This document shows positions 8,105 to 15,925 of a stretch of DNA of 64,000 nucleotides, one piece after another; the first letter of the stretch is position 1; the number at the start of each line of letters is the position of its first letter. This DNA comes from Quadrisphaera setariae (GTDB taxonomy: Bacteria > Actinomycetota > Actinomycetes > Actinomycetales > Quadrisphaeraceae), in assembly GCF_008041935.1 (NCBI RefSeq), contig NZ_VKAC01000005.1, positions 305,742-369,741 of the forward strand. The letters run 5' to 3'. The translations under genes were made by a program, and so were the position numbers. The notes under the pieces are model-generated. The model had not been told where the DNA came from, ran no database searches, and worked only from the letters and a program-made list of their open reading frames with translations.

Positions 8105-9304
8105 GTGGCCGATCAGCAGCCAGCACCGAAGGGGCCGGGGGGCTCCGCGTCGTCGCAGGTCCAGGAACCCGATGAGGGGAGGGCCGGCGGGGCCGGGGAG
8201 GAGCGCCGCAGGCACGCCGCTTCCACTCGGTCAGGACCGTCCCGGCGCGCCGTGCTCGGCACCGCGGCGGGCGTGGTCGCGGCCGGGGGCCTCGCCACCT
8301 GGGTGGCGCTGCGCACCGGCGGCGGCACGGACGCGCCGGGCGGCAGCGGGACTCCCAGCACGTCCCCGTCGCAGACCGAGACGCCGTTCGTGCCGCGCCA
8401 GTGGATCTCCGGCGCGTCCGGGGAGGGCGTGGCCGACGGCTCCTACGCCGCGGCCCGCGGCACCGACGTCGCCGTCTCGGCCACCTGGTTCGACAACAAC
8501 CAGGCGATGCTGGAGCTGTACACGCTGCAGCCCGGCGCGGAGTTCGACGGCTGGGACAAGCCGCTCGACGTCTCCCTCGGCGCCATCGACATGAAGGACG
8601 AGGGCGAGACCTGGGCCGACGCGGCCGCCGGTGCCTACGACGACCGCTGGCGCGAGTCCCTCACCCGCCTGCGCGACGTCTGGGGCGGGCGACAGGCCAC
8701 CTGCTACGTGCGGTTCGCCCACGAGATGAACGGCGACTGGTACCCGTGGAAGGTCGTCTCCGACGACGTCGCCGCCTTCAAGACCGCCTGGGGTCGCTAC
8801 CGGGCCATCCAGCAGAGCGTGTTCCCCGCCTCCAAGCTCGTCCTCTGCTTCAACCGCGAGTCGTCGAAGTCGGGCTACGACTGGCGCGAGCTCTACCCGG
8901 GTGACGGCCAGGTGGACGTCATGGGCGTCGACTACTACAACCAGTTCGGCGCCGTCGAGACCGCGGAGCAGTGGGACGCGTCGATGACCTCGAAGGACGC
9001 CTTCGGCGCCCCCAAGGGGCTGCAGGGGCACCTCGACTTCGCCAAGGAGGTCGGTCTGCCGCTGGCGGTGTCGGAGTGGTCCGGCAACGCCGACGAGGGC
9101 GACTACCCCGTGTTCGTGCAGAAGATGCACGAGTTCTTCTCCCGCAACGGCGGCACCGGGCCCGGCGAGGTCCTCTACGAGGTGCAGTTCAACGTGGACA
9201 TGCAGGGAGCCAACGGCAAGTTCCTGCTCATCAGCCCCCAGACGCGGATGCCCGAGTCGGAGAAGGCCTACACCAGCCTGCGCTGGGGGAGCCCGACCGC
9301 CTGA
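8105..9304 (+). CDS. Tat-exported GH26-like glycoside hydrolase
   Basis: A 399-residue protein with a twin-arginine signal: SRRAVLGTAAGVVAAGG near residue 44, after a polar N-terminal region. A Gly/Ser/Thr linker leads to a GH26-type barrel (beta-mannanase/beta-1,3-xylanase clan). The acid/base motif is RFAHEMNGDWYPW with Glu207, and the nucleophile is Glu324 in LAVSEWSG. YVRFAHEMNG and DVMGVDYYNQ are typical of actinobacterial GH26-like proteins. The substrate cannot be told from sequence; beta-mannan or an endogenous exopolysaccharide are both possible. GTG 8105 is preferred over a start 78 bases upstream because GAGGGGGG lies just before it. Confidence 0.85.
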   Translation: MADQQPAPKGPGGSASSQVQEPDEGRAGGAGEERRRHAASTRSGPSRRAVLGTAAGVVAAGGLATWVALRTGGGTDAPGGSGTPSTSPSQTETPFVPRQWISGASGEGVADGSYAAARGTDVAVSATWFDNNQAMLELYTLQPGAEFDGWDKPLDVSLGAIDMKDEGETWADAAAGAYDDRWRESLTRLRDVWGGRQATCYVRFAHEMNGDWYPWKVVSDDVAAFKTAWGRYRAIQQSVFPASKLVLCFNRESSKSGYDWRELYPGDGQVDVMGVDYYNQFGAVETAEQWDASMTSKDAFGAPKGLQGHLDFAKEVGLPLAVSEWSGNADEGDYPVFVQKMHEFFSRNGGTGPGEVLYEVQFNVDMQGANGKFLLISPQTRMPESEKAYTSLRWGSPTA

Positions 9305-9341
9305 GCCTGCCGCGCCGGCCGGCGCGCCGACCGCCGTCGTC

Positions 9342-9369
9342 CTCAAGGTCGCGATCTTGTCGTCCGATG
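9342..9369 (+). promoter_or_regulatory. Motility-sigma (FliA-like) promoter candidate
   Basis: CTCA at 9342-9345 and GTCCGAT from 9362 are separated by 16 bases. As I recall, actinomycete flagellar sigma-factor promoters have CTCA then 15-17 bases then GCCGAA. The gene downstream is a chemoreceptor, which fits such control. Confidence 0.45.
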
Positions 9370-9417
9370 TGGGGACGAGGGGTGCAGACGGCGCCCCGGA
9401 CGCGAGGGAGCTCTGAC

Positions 9418-11001
9418 GTGGCGATGACGAGGTGGGCCGACCTGCGCCTGGGCACCAAGCTCACGACGCTGGTGGCCGTCGGCGCGGCAGCGACCCTGGC
9501 CATGGGCGGCATCGCCGCCGCGGCGCTCTCGAGCGTCGGTACGCAGGTCGACGCCCTGGCCGCCACGAACAGCGCCACCCAGCACGCCCTGCAGGCCGAC
9601 ATGATGCACGACGCCGTCCGCGGCGACCTGCTGCGGATGATCGTCACCGCCGACGCCGGGGAGCGCCAGAAGGCCGCGCAGGAGATGGCCGAGCACCGGA
9701 AGGCGCTCACCGACGCCCTGGCCGCCGTGGGCGCCGACCACCTCGGGGGCGGCGTGGACCAGGCGCTGCGGCGGGTGCAGCCCGACGTCGACGCCTACCT
9801 CGCCGCCGCCACGACCTCCTCCGACGTCGCCGTCCGCGACCCGCAGGCGGCCCTGGCCGGCTACGACGACTTCCAGAAGGCCTTCTCCGCGCTGGAGGAC
9901 TCGATGCCGACCATCGGCGACGCCGTCGACGAGCGCGTCACCGCGGCCACGAGCGACGTCGCCGCCCAGCGCCGGTCCGCCGGGCTGCTCCTGACCGCCA
10001 GCGGCGTGCTCGGCCTCGCCGTGCTCACCGCCCTCGGCGTCGCGGTGACGCGCTCGGTCACCCGCCCGCTGCGCCGGGTGACGGACGTCGTGACGGCGCT
10101 CGCGGACGGCGACCTCACGGGCAGCTGCGACCTCGCGCGCCGCGACGAGCTGGGTGTCACCGCGGACGCGCTCGACCGCGCCCTGGTGGCGCTGCGCCGC
10201 GTGCTCTCCGGGGTGGCGGCCCAGTCCGACGCCGTCGCGAGCGCCTCCGAGCAGCTGCGCGGCACCACGGCCCAGATCGCCGCGGCCTCCGAGGAGACCA
10301 GCGCGCAGTCGAGCGCGGTCGCCGGTGCCGTGGAGGAGGTGTCCTCCGGCGTGCAGACCGTCGCCGCGGGCGCCGGTGAGATGGGTGACGCGATCCGGGA
10401 GATCGCCAGGTCCACCGAGGAGGCGACCCGGGTGGCGGGCAGCGCCGTCGCCGCCGCCACCGCGGCCACCGAGACGGTCACGGGCCTGGGCGAGGCGAGC
10501 CGGCAGATCGGTGACGTCGTCAAGGTCATCACGAGCATCGCCGAGCAGACGAACCTGCTCGCGCTGAACGCCACGATCGAGGCCGCCCGCGCCGGTGAGG
10601 CCGGGAAGGGCTTCGCCGTGGTCGCCGCGGAGGTCAAGGAGCTCGCCCGGGCGACGGCTGCGGCCACCGAGGACGTCGCCCGCCGCGTGGAGACCATCCA
10701 GCAGGGCGCTTCCGGCGCCGTGGACGCCATCACCGGGATCTCCGACGTCATCGCCGAGATCTCCGACCACCAGAGCACCATCGCCGCCGCCGTGGAGGAG
10801 CAGACCGCCACCACGCAGGAGATGTCCCGCTCTGCAGGAGAGGCGGCCGGTGGTGCCGGGCGGATCGCCGCCACGGCCTCCACCATGTCCGGCACCGCCT
10901 CCTCGACGAGCCGGGCGCTGGGCGAGGCCCGCACGGCCGTGGACGACCTGGCCGGGCGAGCCGCGGCGCTGCGCCGCGAGGTCGCGGCCTTCCGCTTCTA
11001 G
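9418..11001 (+). CDS. Methyl-accepting chemotaxis protein
   Basis: A 527-residue membrane chemoreceptor. It has a short cytoplasmic start, TM1 near residues 17-40 (LTTLVAVGAAATLAMGG), a helical-bundle ligand-binding region of about 150 residues, TM2 near 190-212 (AGLLLTASGVLGLAVLTALG), then a HAMP domain (TRPLRRVTDVVTALADGDL). The cytoplasmic signalling hairpin contains the highly conserved tip IAEQTNLLALNATIEAARAG. It couples an unknown extracellular ligand to CheA/CheW. GTG 9418 follows GAGGGAG at good spacing; an ATG two codons later is the alternative. Its TAG stop shares the tetranucleotide CTAG with the convergent pucR stop. The presence of a receptor implies a motile organism, though no flagellar genes lie in the window. 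Confidence 0.93.
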   Translation: MAMTRWADLRLGTKLTTLVAVGAAATLAMGGIAAAALSSVGTQVDALAATNSATQHALQADMMHDAVRGDLLRMIVTADAGERQKAAQEMAEHRKALTDALAAVGADHLGGGVDQALRRVQPDVDAYLAAATTSSDVAVRDPQAALAGYDDFQKAFSALEDSMPTIGDAVDERVTAATSDVAAQRRSAGLLLTASGVLGLAVLTALGVAVTRSVTRPLRRVTDVVTALADGDLTGSCDLARRDELGVTADALDRALVALRRVLSGVAAQSDAVASASEQLRGTTAQIAAASEETSAQSSAVAGAVEEVSSGVQTVAAGAGEMGDAIREIARSTEEATRVAGSAVAAATAATETVTGLGEASRQIGDVVKVITSIAEQTNLLALNATIEAARAGEAGKGFAVVAAEVKELARATAAATEDVARRVETIQQGASGAVDAITGISDVIAEISDHQSTIAAAVEEQTATTQEMSRSAGEAAGGAGRIAATASTMSGTASSTSRALGEARTAVDDLAGRAAALRREVAAFRF

Positions 11002-12560
11002 AGCCCCGCGGGCCCCCGCGGGCCGGACGGGTCCTGCGACCGGGCGCCCGGGCCCACCGCCCGGCACGCCAGCTGCAGCGCGAGCCGCTGCTCGTGGTCG
11101 CTGAGGCTGACCCGCAGCAGGCGCTCGATCCGGGTCACTCGCTGCGCCACGGTGTTGCGGTGGACGCCGAGGACGGCGGCGGTCTCCGACAGCGACGACT
11201 CCGCGTCGAGGTAGGCCGCCAGCGTCCGCACGAGCGAGGGATCGGAGAGCAGCGGCTCCAGCAGGCTGCGTGCGGCCGGCTCGAAGGTCTCGGTGCGGGT
11301 CCAGGCGAGGAGCGTCTGCGCCACCCCCAGCTGGTCGACGTGGAGGAAGCGGCCCTGCTCCGGGCGTCCCGCGGCGAGCAGCGCGGCGTCGGCCGCCTCC
11401 GAGAGGGTCCTGGCGACCCCCGCCGGTCCCTGGTGGGGCCTGCCGACGCCCGTGGCGCACCCGGTCAGCTGCCGCAGCCCGTCGTGCAGGCGCCGGAACC
11501 GCTCGGCGAGCTGGCGCACCTCCACCGCGCTGGGGGAGCGGTCGGTGCTCCACCACCCGCTCCAACCGTCCCCCTGCTCGGCCACCACGAGCTGCAGGCC
11601 GGCCTCGGCGGAGCGGCGGACCGCCTCGGCGCGCAGGCCGGCGACGTCGGTGGCGCTGCCGGTCCGGATGCGCACCCCGACGTGCCACCCGGCCAGCGGC
11701 CACCCCGCGGCGGCGGCCCGCTGGCGCAGCTCGGGGCTGGGCTCGCCGGTGAGCCGCAGGACGTCGGTGAGCAGCGCGGCCCGCCCGCGCGCGTCGCGCT
11801 CCACCGCCGTCCGCTCGGCGGCGAGCCAGCCGGCCACGGCGGTGGCCGCGGCGGCCAGGACGTCCTCGGCGGGTCCCACCGCAGCAGGGCCGCGGTCTCC
11901 GGGCACCCTCACCACGAGCCAGCGCTGCACACCGCGCAGACCCGGCAGGAGCACGGGCCGGGCCGCGGTGGTCCCGGCCCCGGTCCGCTCGCGCTGCGCC
12001 ACCGGCTCCGAGGGGCGGGGGACCACCAGCGCGCGGTCGCCGTGGAGCACGGCGCCGGAGGCGTCGCAGAGAGCCACCGGAACGCCCAGCAGCTCCGCGC
12101 ACAGGCCGACCAGCCCGGCGGGCGTGCCCACCCTGCCGTCGGCGACGGCGCGCGAGACGCCGAGCACGGCCCGGGCGGACGCCACCTCCGGGGCGGCCAG
12201 GTGCACGGCCGCCGCGGCGGCGAGGTCGAGCAGCGGGGTGTCCGCACCGACCACGCACAGCTCCAGCCGCGTGCACAGCAGGCGAGTGGGGACGGGCAGC
12301 GCGTCCGTCCCGGCCAGCAGCACGGCCCGAGCGCCGGCGTCAGCTGCGCGGCGCAGCACCGCGTCGAGCTGCCAGGCGGGGGCGAGCCGCCAGGAGGCGC
12401 CGGTCAGCACCACGAGCGCCGGCACCGCGGCGGTCTCGTCCAGCTGCCCGGGGGCCTCCAGGAGGACGACGCCGCGCAGCGCCACCCCGCCCGGTGCGCC
12501 GGCGAGGACCTCCGCTCCACCCCAGGCGGGCAGGGCGAGCACCGCGCTCAGCTCCGTCAC
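10998..12560 (-). CDS. PucR family transcriptional regulator
   Basis: A 520-residue PucR-type regulator. The N-terminus matches the purine-catabolism sensor domain (GGAEVLAGAPGGVALRGVVLLE). A middle GGDEF-like/CdaR-type region contains WHVGVRIRTG and GVGRPHQGPAGVARTLSEA, and the C-terminus is the PucR helix-turn-helix (LAAYLDAESSLSETAAVLGVHRN and following, about 450-500). The GTG at 12560 overlaps the stop of the DUF917 gene upstream by 4 bases, so a longer open frame reaching 12716 is ignored. It is the last gene of the minus-strand permease-HyuA-DUF917 operon and most likely controls it in response to a purine- or hydantoin-like compound (inference from family and position). Confidence 0.9.
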   Translation of the reverse strand: MTELSAVLALPAWGGAEVLAGAPGGVALRGVVLLEAPGQLDETAAVPALVVLTGASWRLAPAWQLDAVLRRAADAGARAVLLAGTDALPVPTRLLCTRLELCVVGADTPLLDLAAAAAVHLAAPEVASARAVLGVSRAVADGRVGTPAGLVGLCAELLGVPVALCDASGAVLHGDRALVVPRPSEPVAQRERTGAGTTAARPVLLPGLRGVQRWLVVRVPGDRGPAAVGPAEDVLAAAATAVAGWLAAERTAVERDARGRAALLTDVLRLTGEPSPELRQRAAAAGWPLAGWHVGVRIRTGSATDVAGLRAEAVRRSAEAGLQLVVAEQGDGWSGWWSTDRSPSAVEVRQLAERFRRLHDGLRQLTGCATGVGRPHQGPAGVARTLSEAADAALLAAGRPEQGRFLHVDQLGVAQTLLAWTRTETFEPAARSLLEPLLSDPSLVRTLAAYLDAESSLSETAAVLGVHRNTVAQRVTRIERLLRVSLSDHEQRLALQLACRAVGPGARSQDPSGPRGPAGL

Positions 12561-13666
12561 CACAGCGTCCCGTCCGGACGTTCGCCGAGCACCGGGTCGA
12601 GGTCGAGGCCGAACGCCCGCGGCGCCACCCGGTCGGTGCGCCCGGGCCGGCTCCAGAAGGAGGGGGCGGGGAGCCGGAGCACCACCACGTCGTCGCCCCG
12701 GCGGATCCTGTCGCACGCGACGACGCGGGCGCTGCGCCGCTCGAGCACCACGAGCGGGTCGGGGGTCGTGGCCACGGGGGCGCCGTCCTCGAACGCCACG
12801 AGGTACTCGTTCTCCATCTCCAGCCGCAGCAGCGCGCTGGTGCGCTGGTCGCGCACGCAGGCCGAGCCCCGTCCGAAGCCGGCGCCGGCGCGCCGGGCCA
12901 CCTCCACCACGCGGCCGGCTCCCAGCAGCTCACCGCCGGCGGCGACGGCCACGTCCTCGGTGGTGGCCGAGGGCCCCAGCGCCTCCAGGCGGGCTCCCAC
13001 CTGCAAGCAGCGCCGCGTGGTCCGCACCGGGCCGGCGCCCGACCAGGGGGCGCGGCGCACGGGGCCCGTCGCGATGGCGGCCCACCCGCCCTCCGCGGCG
13101 AGCACCGCGCGCACGACCCGCTCGCACCGGACGCCGTCGCCGCCCTCCACCACGAGCACCTGGCCGCTGGGCAGGGCGAGCGCGAGCGGTGGGAGCGCGC
13201 CGTCCACCACCGCCAGGGAGAACTGCTCCAGCCGTGGCAGGGCGCGGCCGCACAGGTCGACGTCGACCACCGGGAGGTCGACCGAGACGGCGGTGGCCAG
13301 CGCGGTCAGCCCGTTGAGCCCGGCGGCCTCGATCGAGGCCAGCGCCGTGGCCCGCTCGCCGGTCCACCGCTCCACGGCGCGCACCGCCCGTGCGAACTCC
13401 TCCCCGCCGGGCAGCTCCTCGGTGAAGGCGCTGACGGCGCCGACCATCCCCACGAACGAGACGGCGTGGCCCGTCGCGCGGGCGGGGTCGAGCAGGGGGA
13501 CCGCCCCGCTGCCCACGGCGTGGGCGAACAGCAGGCCGGCGGACCGCGCGTCGCCTCCGCCGCCGGAGCCGAGGACGTCCGCGCCGCGCACGAGCGCCGG
13601 GACGTCCGCCGCGGTCACGGCGCGGACGTCCCAGCCGTCGTCCCGGGGGTCGCGCACGGCGCACAC
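12557..13666 (-). CDS. DUF917 / S-methyl thiohydantoin desulfurase-like protein, diverged copy
   Basis: A 369-residue DUF917-family protein (the family now also called S-methyl thiohydantoin desulfurase domain proteins). It keeps the overall layout (VLGSGGGGDARSAG near 32, VDVDLCGRALPRLE near 132, and the C-terminal ENEYLVAF and LVVLE segments). Several residues conserved in the two neighbouring paralogues are changed: TGGGGDP becomes SGGGGDA, and DADGMGRAFPELQ becomes DVDLCGRALPRLE. It may be a regulatory or specialised subunit, or one with altered specificity. It follows the second copy after 37 bases and overlaps pucR by 4 bases. Confidence 0.85.
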   Translation of the reverse strand: MCAVRDPRDDGWDVRAVTAADVPALVRGADVLGSGGGGDARSAGLLFAHAVGSGAVPLLDPARATGHAVSFVGMVGAVSAFTEELPGGEEFARAVRAVERWTGERATALASIEAAGLNGLTALATAVSVDLPVVDVDLCGRALPRLEQFSLAVVDGALPPLALALPSGQVLVVEGGDGVRCERVVRAVLAAEGGWAAIATGPVRRAPWSGAGPVRTTRRCLQVGARLEALGPSATTEDVAVAAGGELLGAGRVVEVARRAGAGFGRGSACVRDQRTSALLRLEMENEYLVAFEDGAPVATTPDPLVVLERRSARVVACDRIRRGDDVVVLRLPAPSFWSRPGRTDRVAPRAFGLDLDPVLGERPDGTLW

Positions 13667-13703
13667 CCTGGCACCGCCCGCCCCGGCCGGGCGGGGCGGG
13701 GCC

Positions 13704-14825
13704 TCAGACGGCCAGCGGCTGCCGGACCTCGTCCGTGACGAGCTGCTCGATGGGCACGAACGGCTGGTCGATGCCGAACGCCGCCGGCCCGAAGACCGCC
13801 AGGGCCTCCGGCGTGCGCATGATGTCGGGCGTGGAGATGCCGAGCACCACCACGCGCTGGCCGTAGCGCAGACCCTCGGTGGTGATGGGCTCGGCGGTGG
13901 TGTCGTCGACCACGCAGATGAGGTCGGGCACCACGCAGACGGGCACGCCGTCGCGCAGGGCGAGCAGGTGCTCGTTCTGGAAGCGCAGCTCCAGCACGCC
14001 GTCGTCGTGGCCGGTCACCGTGCAGGCGCCGCGGGTGAACCCGCCCGTGGTGCGCCGCTCGACGTCGGTCACCTTGCCGCGGAAGAGCGGGCGCACGTTC
14101 CGGTAGATCGTGCCCGCGAAGTACTCGGCCAGGGCCGCGAACGGGTCGCGGTGCGCCTCGCGGGCCTCCCGGATCGCGCGCCCGGCGCCGATGCCCAGCG
14201 ACAGGGTGCGCGGGATGGCCACCCGCTTCACGTCGGCGCCGGTCATGGCGTACTCGGCGATGAGCGCCGCGCCGCCGAACTGGATGGCGCAGGCGCGGGC
14301 GAGGCGCTCCATGCGCACGTCGTCGTCACCGGTGTCGATGACGACGGTCTCGTGGCGGTCGCCGGCCACCACCATGGGGGAGGCGTGCACCCCGTAGACC
14401 CCGAACGTCTCCATCTGCAGCTCGGGGAAGGCGCGGCCCATCCCGTCCGCGTCGACGACCGGCAGACCGGCGCGGGCCGCCACCAGCAGCGGGACCATCG
14501 AGTTCAGGCCGCCGCACTCGATGGGCATGGTGGCCTGGGCCCTGCGGCCCAGGCGCTCCTCCAGCGTGCGCAGCGCCACCACCGGCTCGGTGCCGCGCGG
14601 CACCTTCTCCACCATGACGGTGGGGGCGCCCATCATCGCGGTGGGGATGACGAAGAGGTCGTCGTCCACCTCGTCGGGGTCGAGCACGGTGATGGGGCCG
14701 TGCTCCTTGATGGCCTCGGCGACGAGCAGGCGCCCGATGTACGGGTCGCCGCCGCCGCCGGTGCCCAGGAGGGTCGCGCCGCGCGCGAGGTCGGCCAGGT
14801 GGGTCTCGTCGAGCAGCCAGCTCAT
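13704..14825 (-). CDS. DUF917 domain protein, middle copy
   Basis: A 373-residue DUF917-family protein with the canonical motifs LLGTGGGGDPYIGRLL near residue 19, MMGAPTVMVEKVP near 67, IECGGLNSMVPL near 101 and VVDADGMGRAFPELQ near 121. The family is cytoplasmic and associated with hydantoinase/oxoprolinase genes; some members are described as thiohydantoin desulfurases. The substrate here is unknown. ATG 14825 overlaps the upstream DUF917 stop by 4 bases (ATGA). The long open frame extending to 15602 is a shadow of that gene. This copy and the next one upstream are close paralogues, suggesting a heteromeric enzyme (inference). Confidence 0.88.
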   Translation of the reverse strand: MSWLLDETHLADLARGATLLGTGGGGDPYIGRLLVAEAIKEHGPITVLDPDEVDDDLFVIPTAMMGAPTVMVEKVPRGTEPVVALRTLEERLGRRAQATMPIECGGLNSMVPLLVAARAGLPVVDADGMGRAFPELQMETFGVYGVHASPMVVAGDRHETVVIDTGDDDVRMERLARACAIQFGGAALIAEYAMTGADVKRVAIPRTLSLGIGAGRAIREAREAHRDPFAALAEYFAGTIYRNVRPLFRGKVTDVERRTTGGFTRGACTVTGHDDGVLELRFQNEHLLALRDGVPVCVVPDLICVVDDTTAEPITTEGLRYGQRVVVLGISTPDIMRTPEALAVFGPAAFGIDQPFVPIEQLVTDEVRQPLAV

Positions 14826-15925
14826 GCGGGAACTCCTTCGAGGAGGACGGCGTCGTCGGGGTAGCCGAAGGCGGCGGGTCCGGCCAGCGCCAGCCCCTCG
14901 GGGGTGCGCCAGCGGGGGTCGCACGGAGCCACGACGGCGCTGACGCGGTGGCCGAAGCGCAGCTGCTCGGTGGTGATGGCCGCGCCGGAGGCGGTGTCGA
15001 GCAGGCAGATGAGGTCCGGTGCGGTGGCCAGCACGTGGTCGCCGTCCCGCAGGACGAGGTTCTCGTTCTGGAAGTCCACGGTGAGGCGCCGGCCTGCGTG
15101 CTCGCCGGCGCCCTCCAGCACGGCGGTGCCCCGGGCGAACCCCGTGGTGGTGCGCCGCTCGACGTCGACGACCTTCGCGCGCACCGCCACGCGTCCGCCG
15201 AGGTGCGCCGCCACGGCGGAGGCCGGGTCCTCGCCGGCCACCCCGGGCTCGAGCAGGGCCCCGACGGACGCCGCCAGGGAGAGCGTGCCCGGCACGAGGC
15301 CGCGGCGGGCAGCGGCGCCGTCCATCGCGTAGTTGGAGATCATCGCAGAGCAGCCCATGTCGATGGTCACCGAGCGGGCCAGCCGCTCGGCCCACCGGTT
15401 GTCGACGGTGTCGATGACCGCGCAGTTGCCCTTCTCGTCCACCACCGCCATGGGCGTGGCGCGCACGCCGGTCAGCGTGAGGAGCACCTGCTGCAGCTCC
15501 GGGAAGGCGCGCCCCATGCCGTCGGCGTCCACCAGCGGCAGGCCCAGCTCGGCCGCCGCGGCCACCGGCACCAGGGAGTTGACCCCGCCGGCCTCGATGC
15601 ACGCGACGTGCGTGACCTCCAGCCCGAGGTGGCGTGTGAGGACGTCGACGGCCCGGCCGACCTGGTCGGCCGAGGGGATCTTCTCCACCATGACGGTGGG
15701 CGCGCCCATCATCGCCACCGGCAGCACCACGGCGCCGTCCGGCAGCTCGGCCAGCGGGGTCAGCGCCACCGGGCCGTGCGTCCTGATGGCGGCGGCGGCC
15801 ATGAGGGCGCCGATGTGCGGGTCACCGCCGCCACCGGTCCCCAGGACGGCGGCGCCGCGGGCGATGGCACGGACCTCGTCCAGCCCCACCTGCCGCAGCT
15901 GGCGCGGCGCGGCGGCGGAGCTCAC
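14822..15925 (-). CDS. DUF917 domain protein, first copy
   Basis: A 367-residue DUF917-family protein, the first of three in series. It shows VLGTGGGGDPHIGALM near residue 30, MMGAPTVMVEKIP near 78, CIEAGGVNSLVPV near 110 and VDADGMGRAFPELQQ near 132. These are nearly the same as in the middle copy, so the duplication is clear. The GTG start at 15925 overlaps the HyuA-like stop by 4 bases, which indicates coupled expression. Family and neighbours point to breakdown of a cyclic amide such as a hydantoin, thiohydantoin or pyrimidine/purine derivative; the precise reaction cannot be read from sequence. Confidence 0.88.
   Translation of the reverse strand: MSSAAAPRQLRQVGLDEVRAIARGAAVLGTGGGGDPHIGALMAAAAIRTHGPVALTPLAELPDGAVVLPVAMMGAPTVMVEKIPSADQVGRAVDVLTRHLGLEVTHVACIEAGGVNSLVPVAAAAELGLPLVDADGMGRAFPELQQVLLTLTGVRATPMAVVDEKGNCAVIDTVDNRWAERLARSVTIDMGCSAMISNYAMDGAAARRGLVPGTLSLAASVGALLEPGVAGEDPASAVAAHLGGRVAVRAKVVDVERRTTTGFARGTAVLEGAGEHAGRRLTVDFQNENLVLRDGDHVLATAPDLICLLDTASGAAITTEQLRFGHRVSAVVAPCDPRWRTPEGLALAGPAAFGYPDDAVLLEGVPA

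Noticed and set aside
11094..14864. Very long plus-strand open frame (over 1200 codons) opposite pucR and DUF917 genes
   Set aside because: Its translation is low-complexity Arg/Pro/Gly/Ala/His and matches no family; it is the antisense shadow expected of high-GC genes with strong third-position bias.
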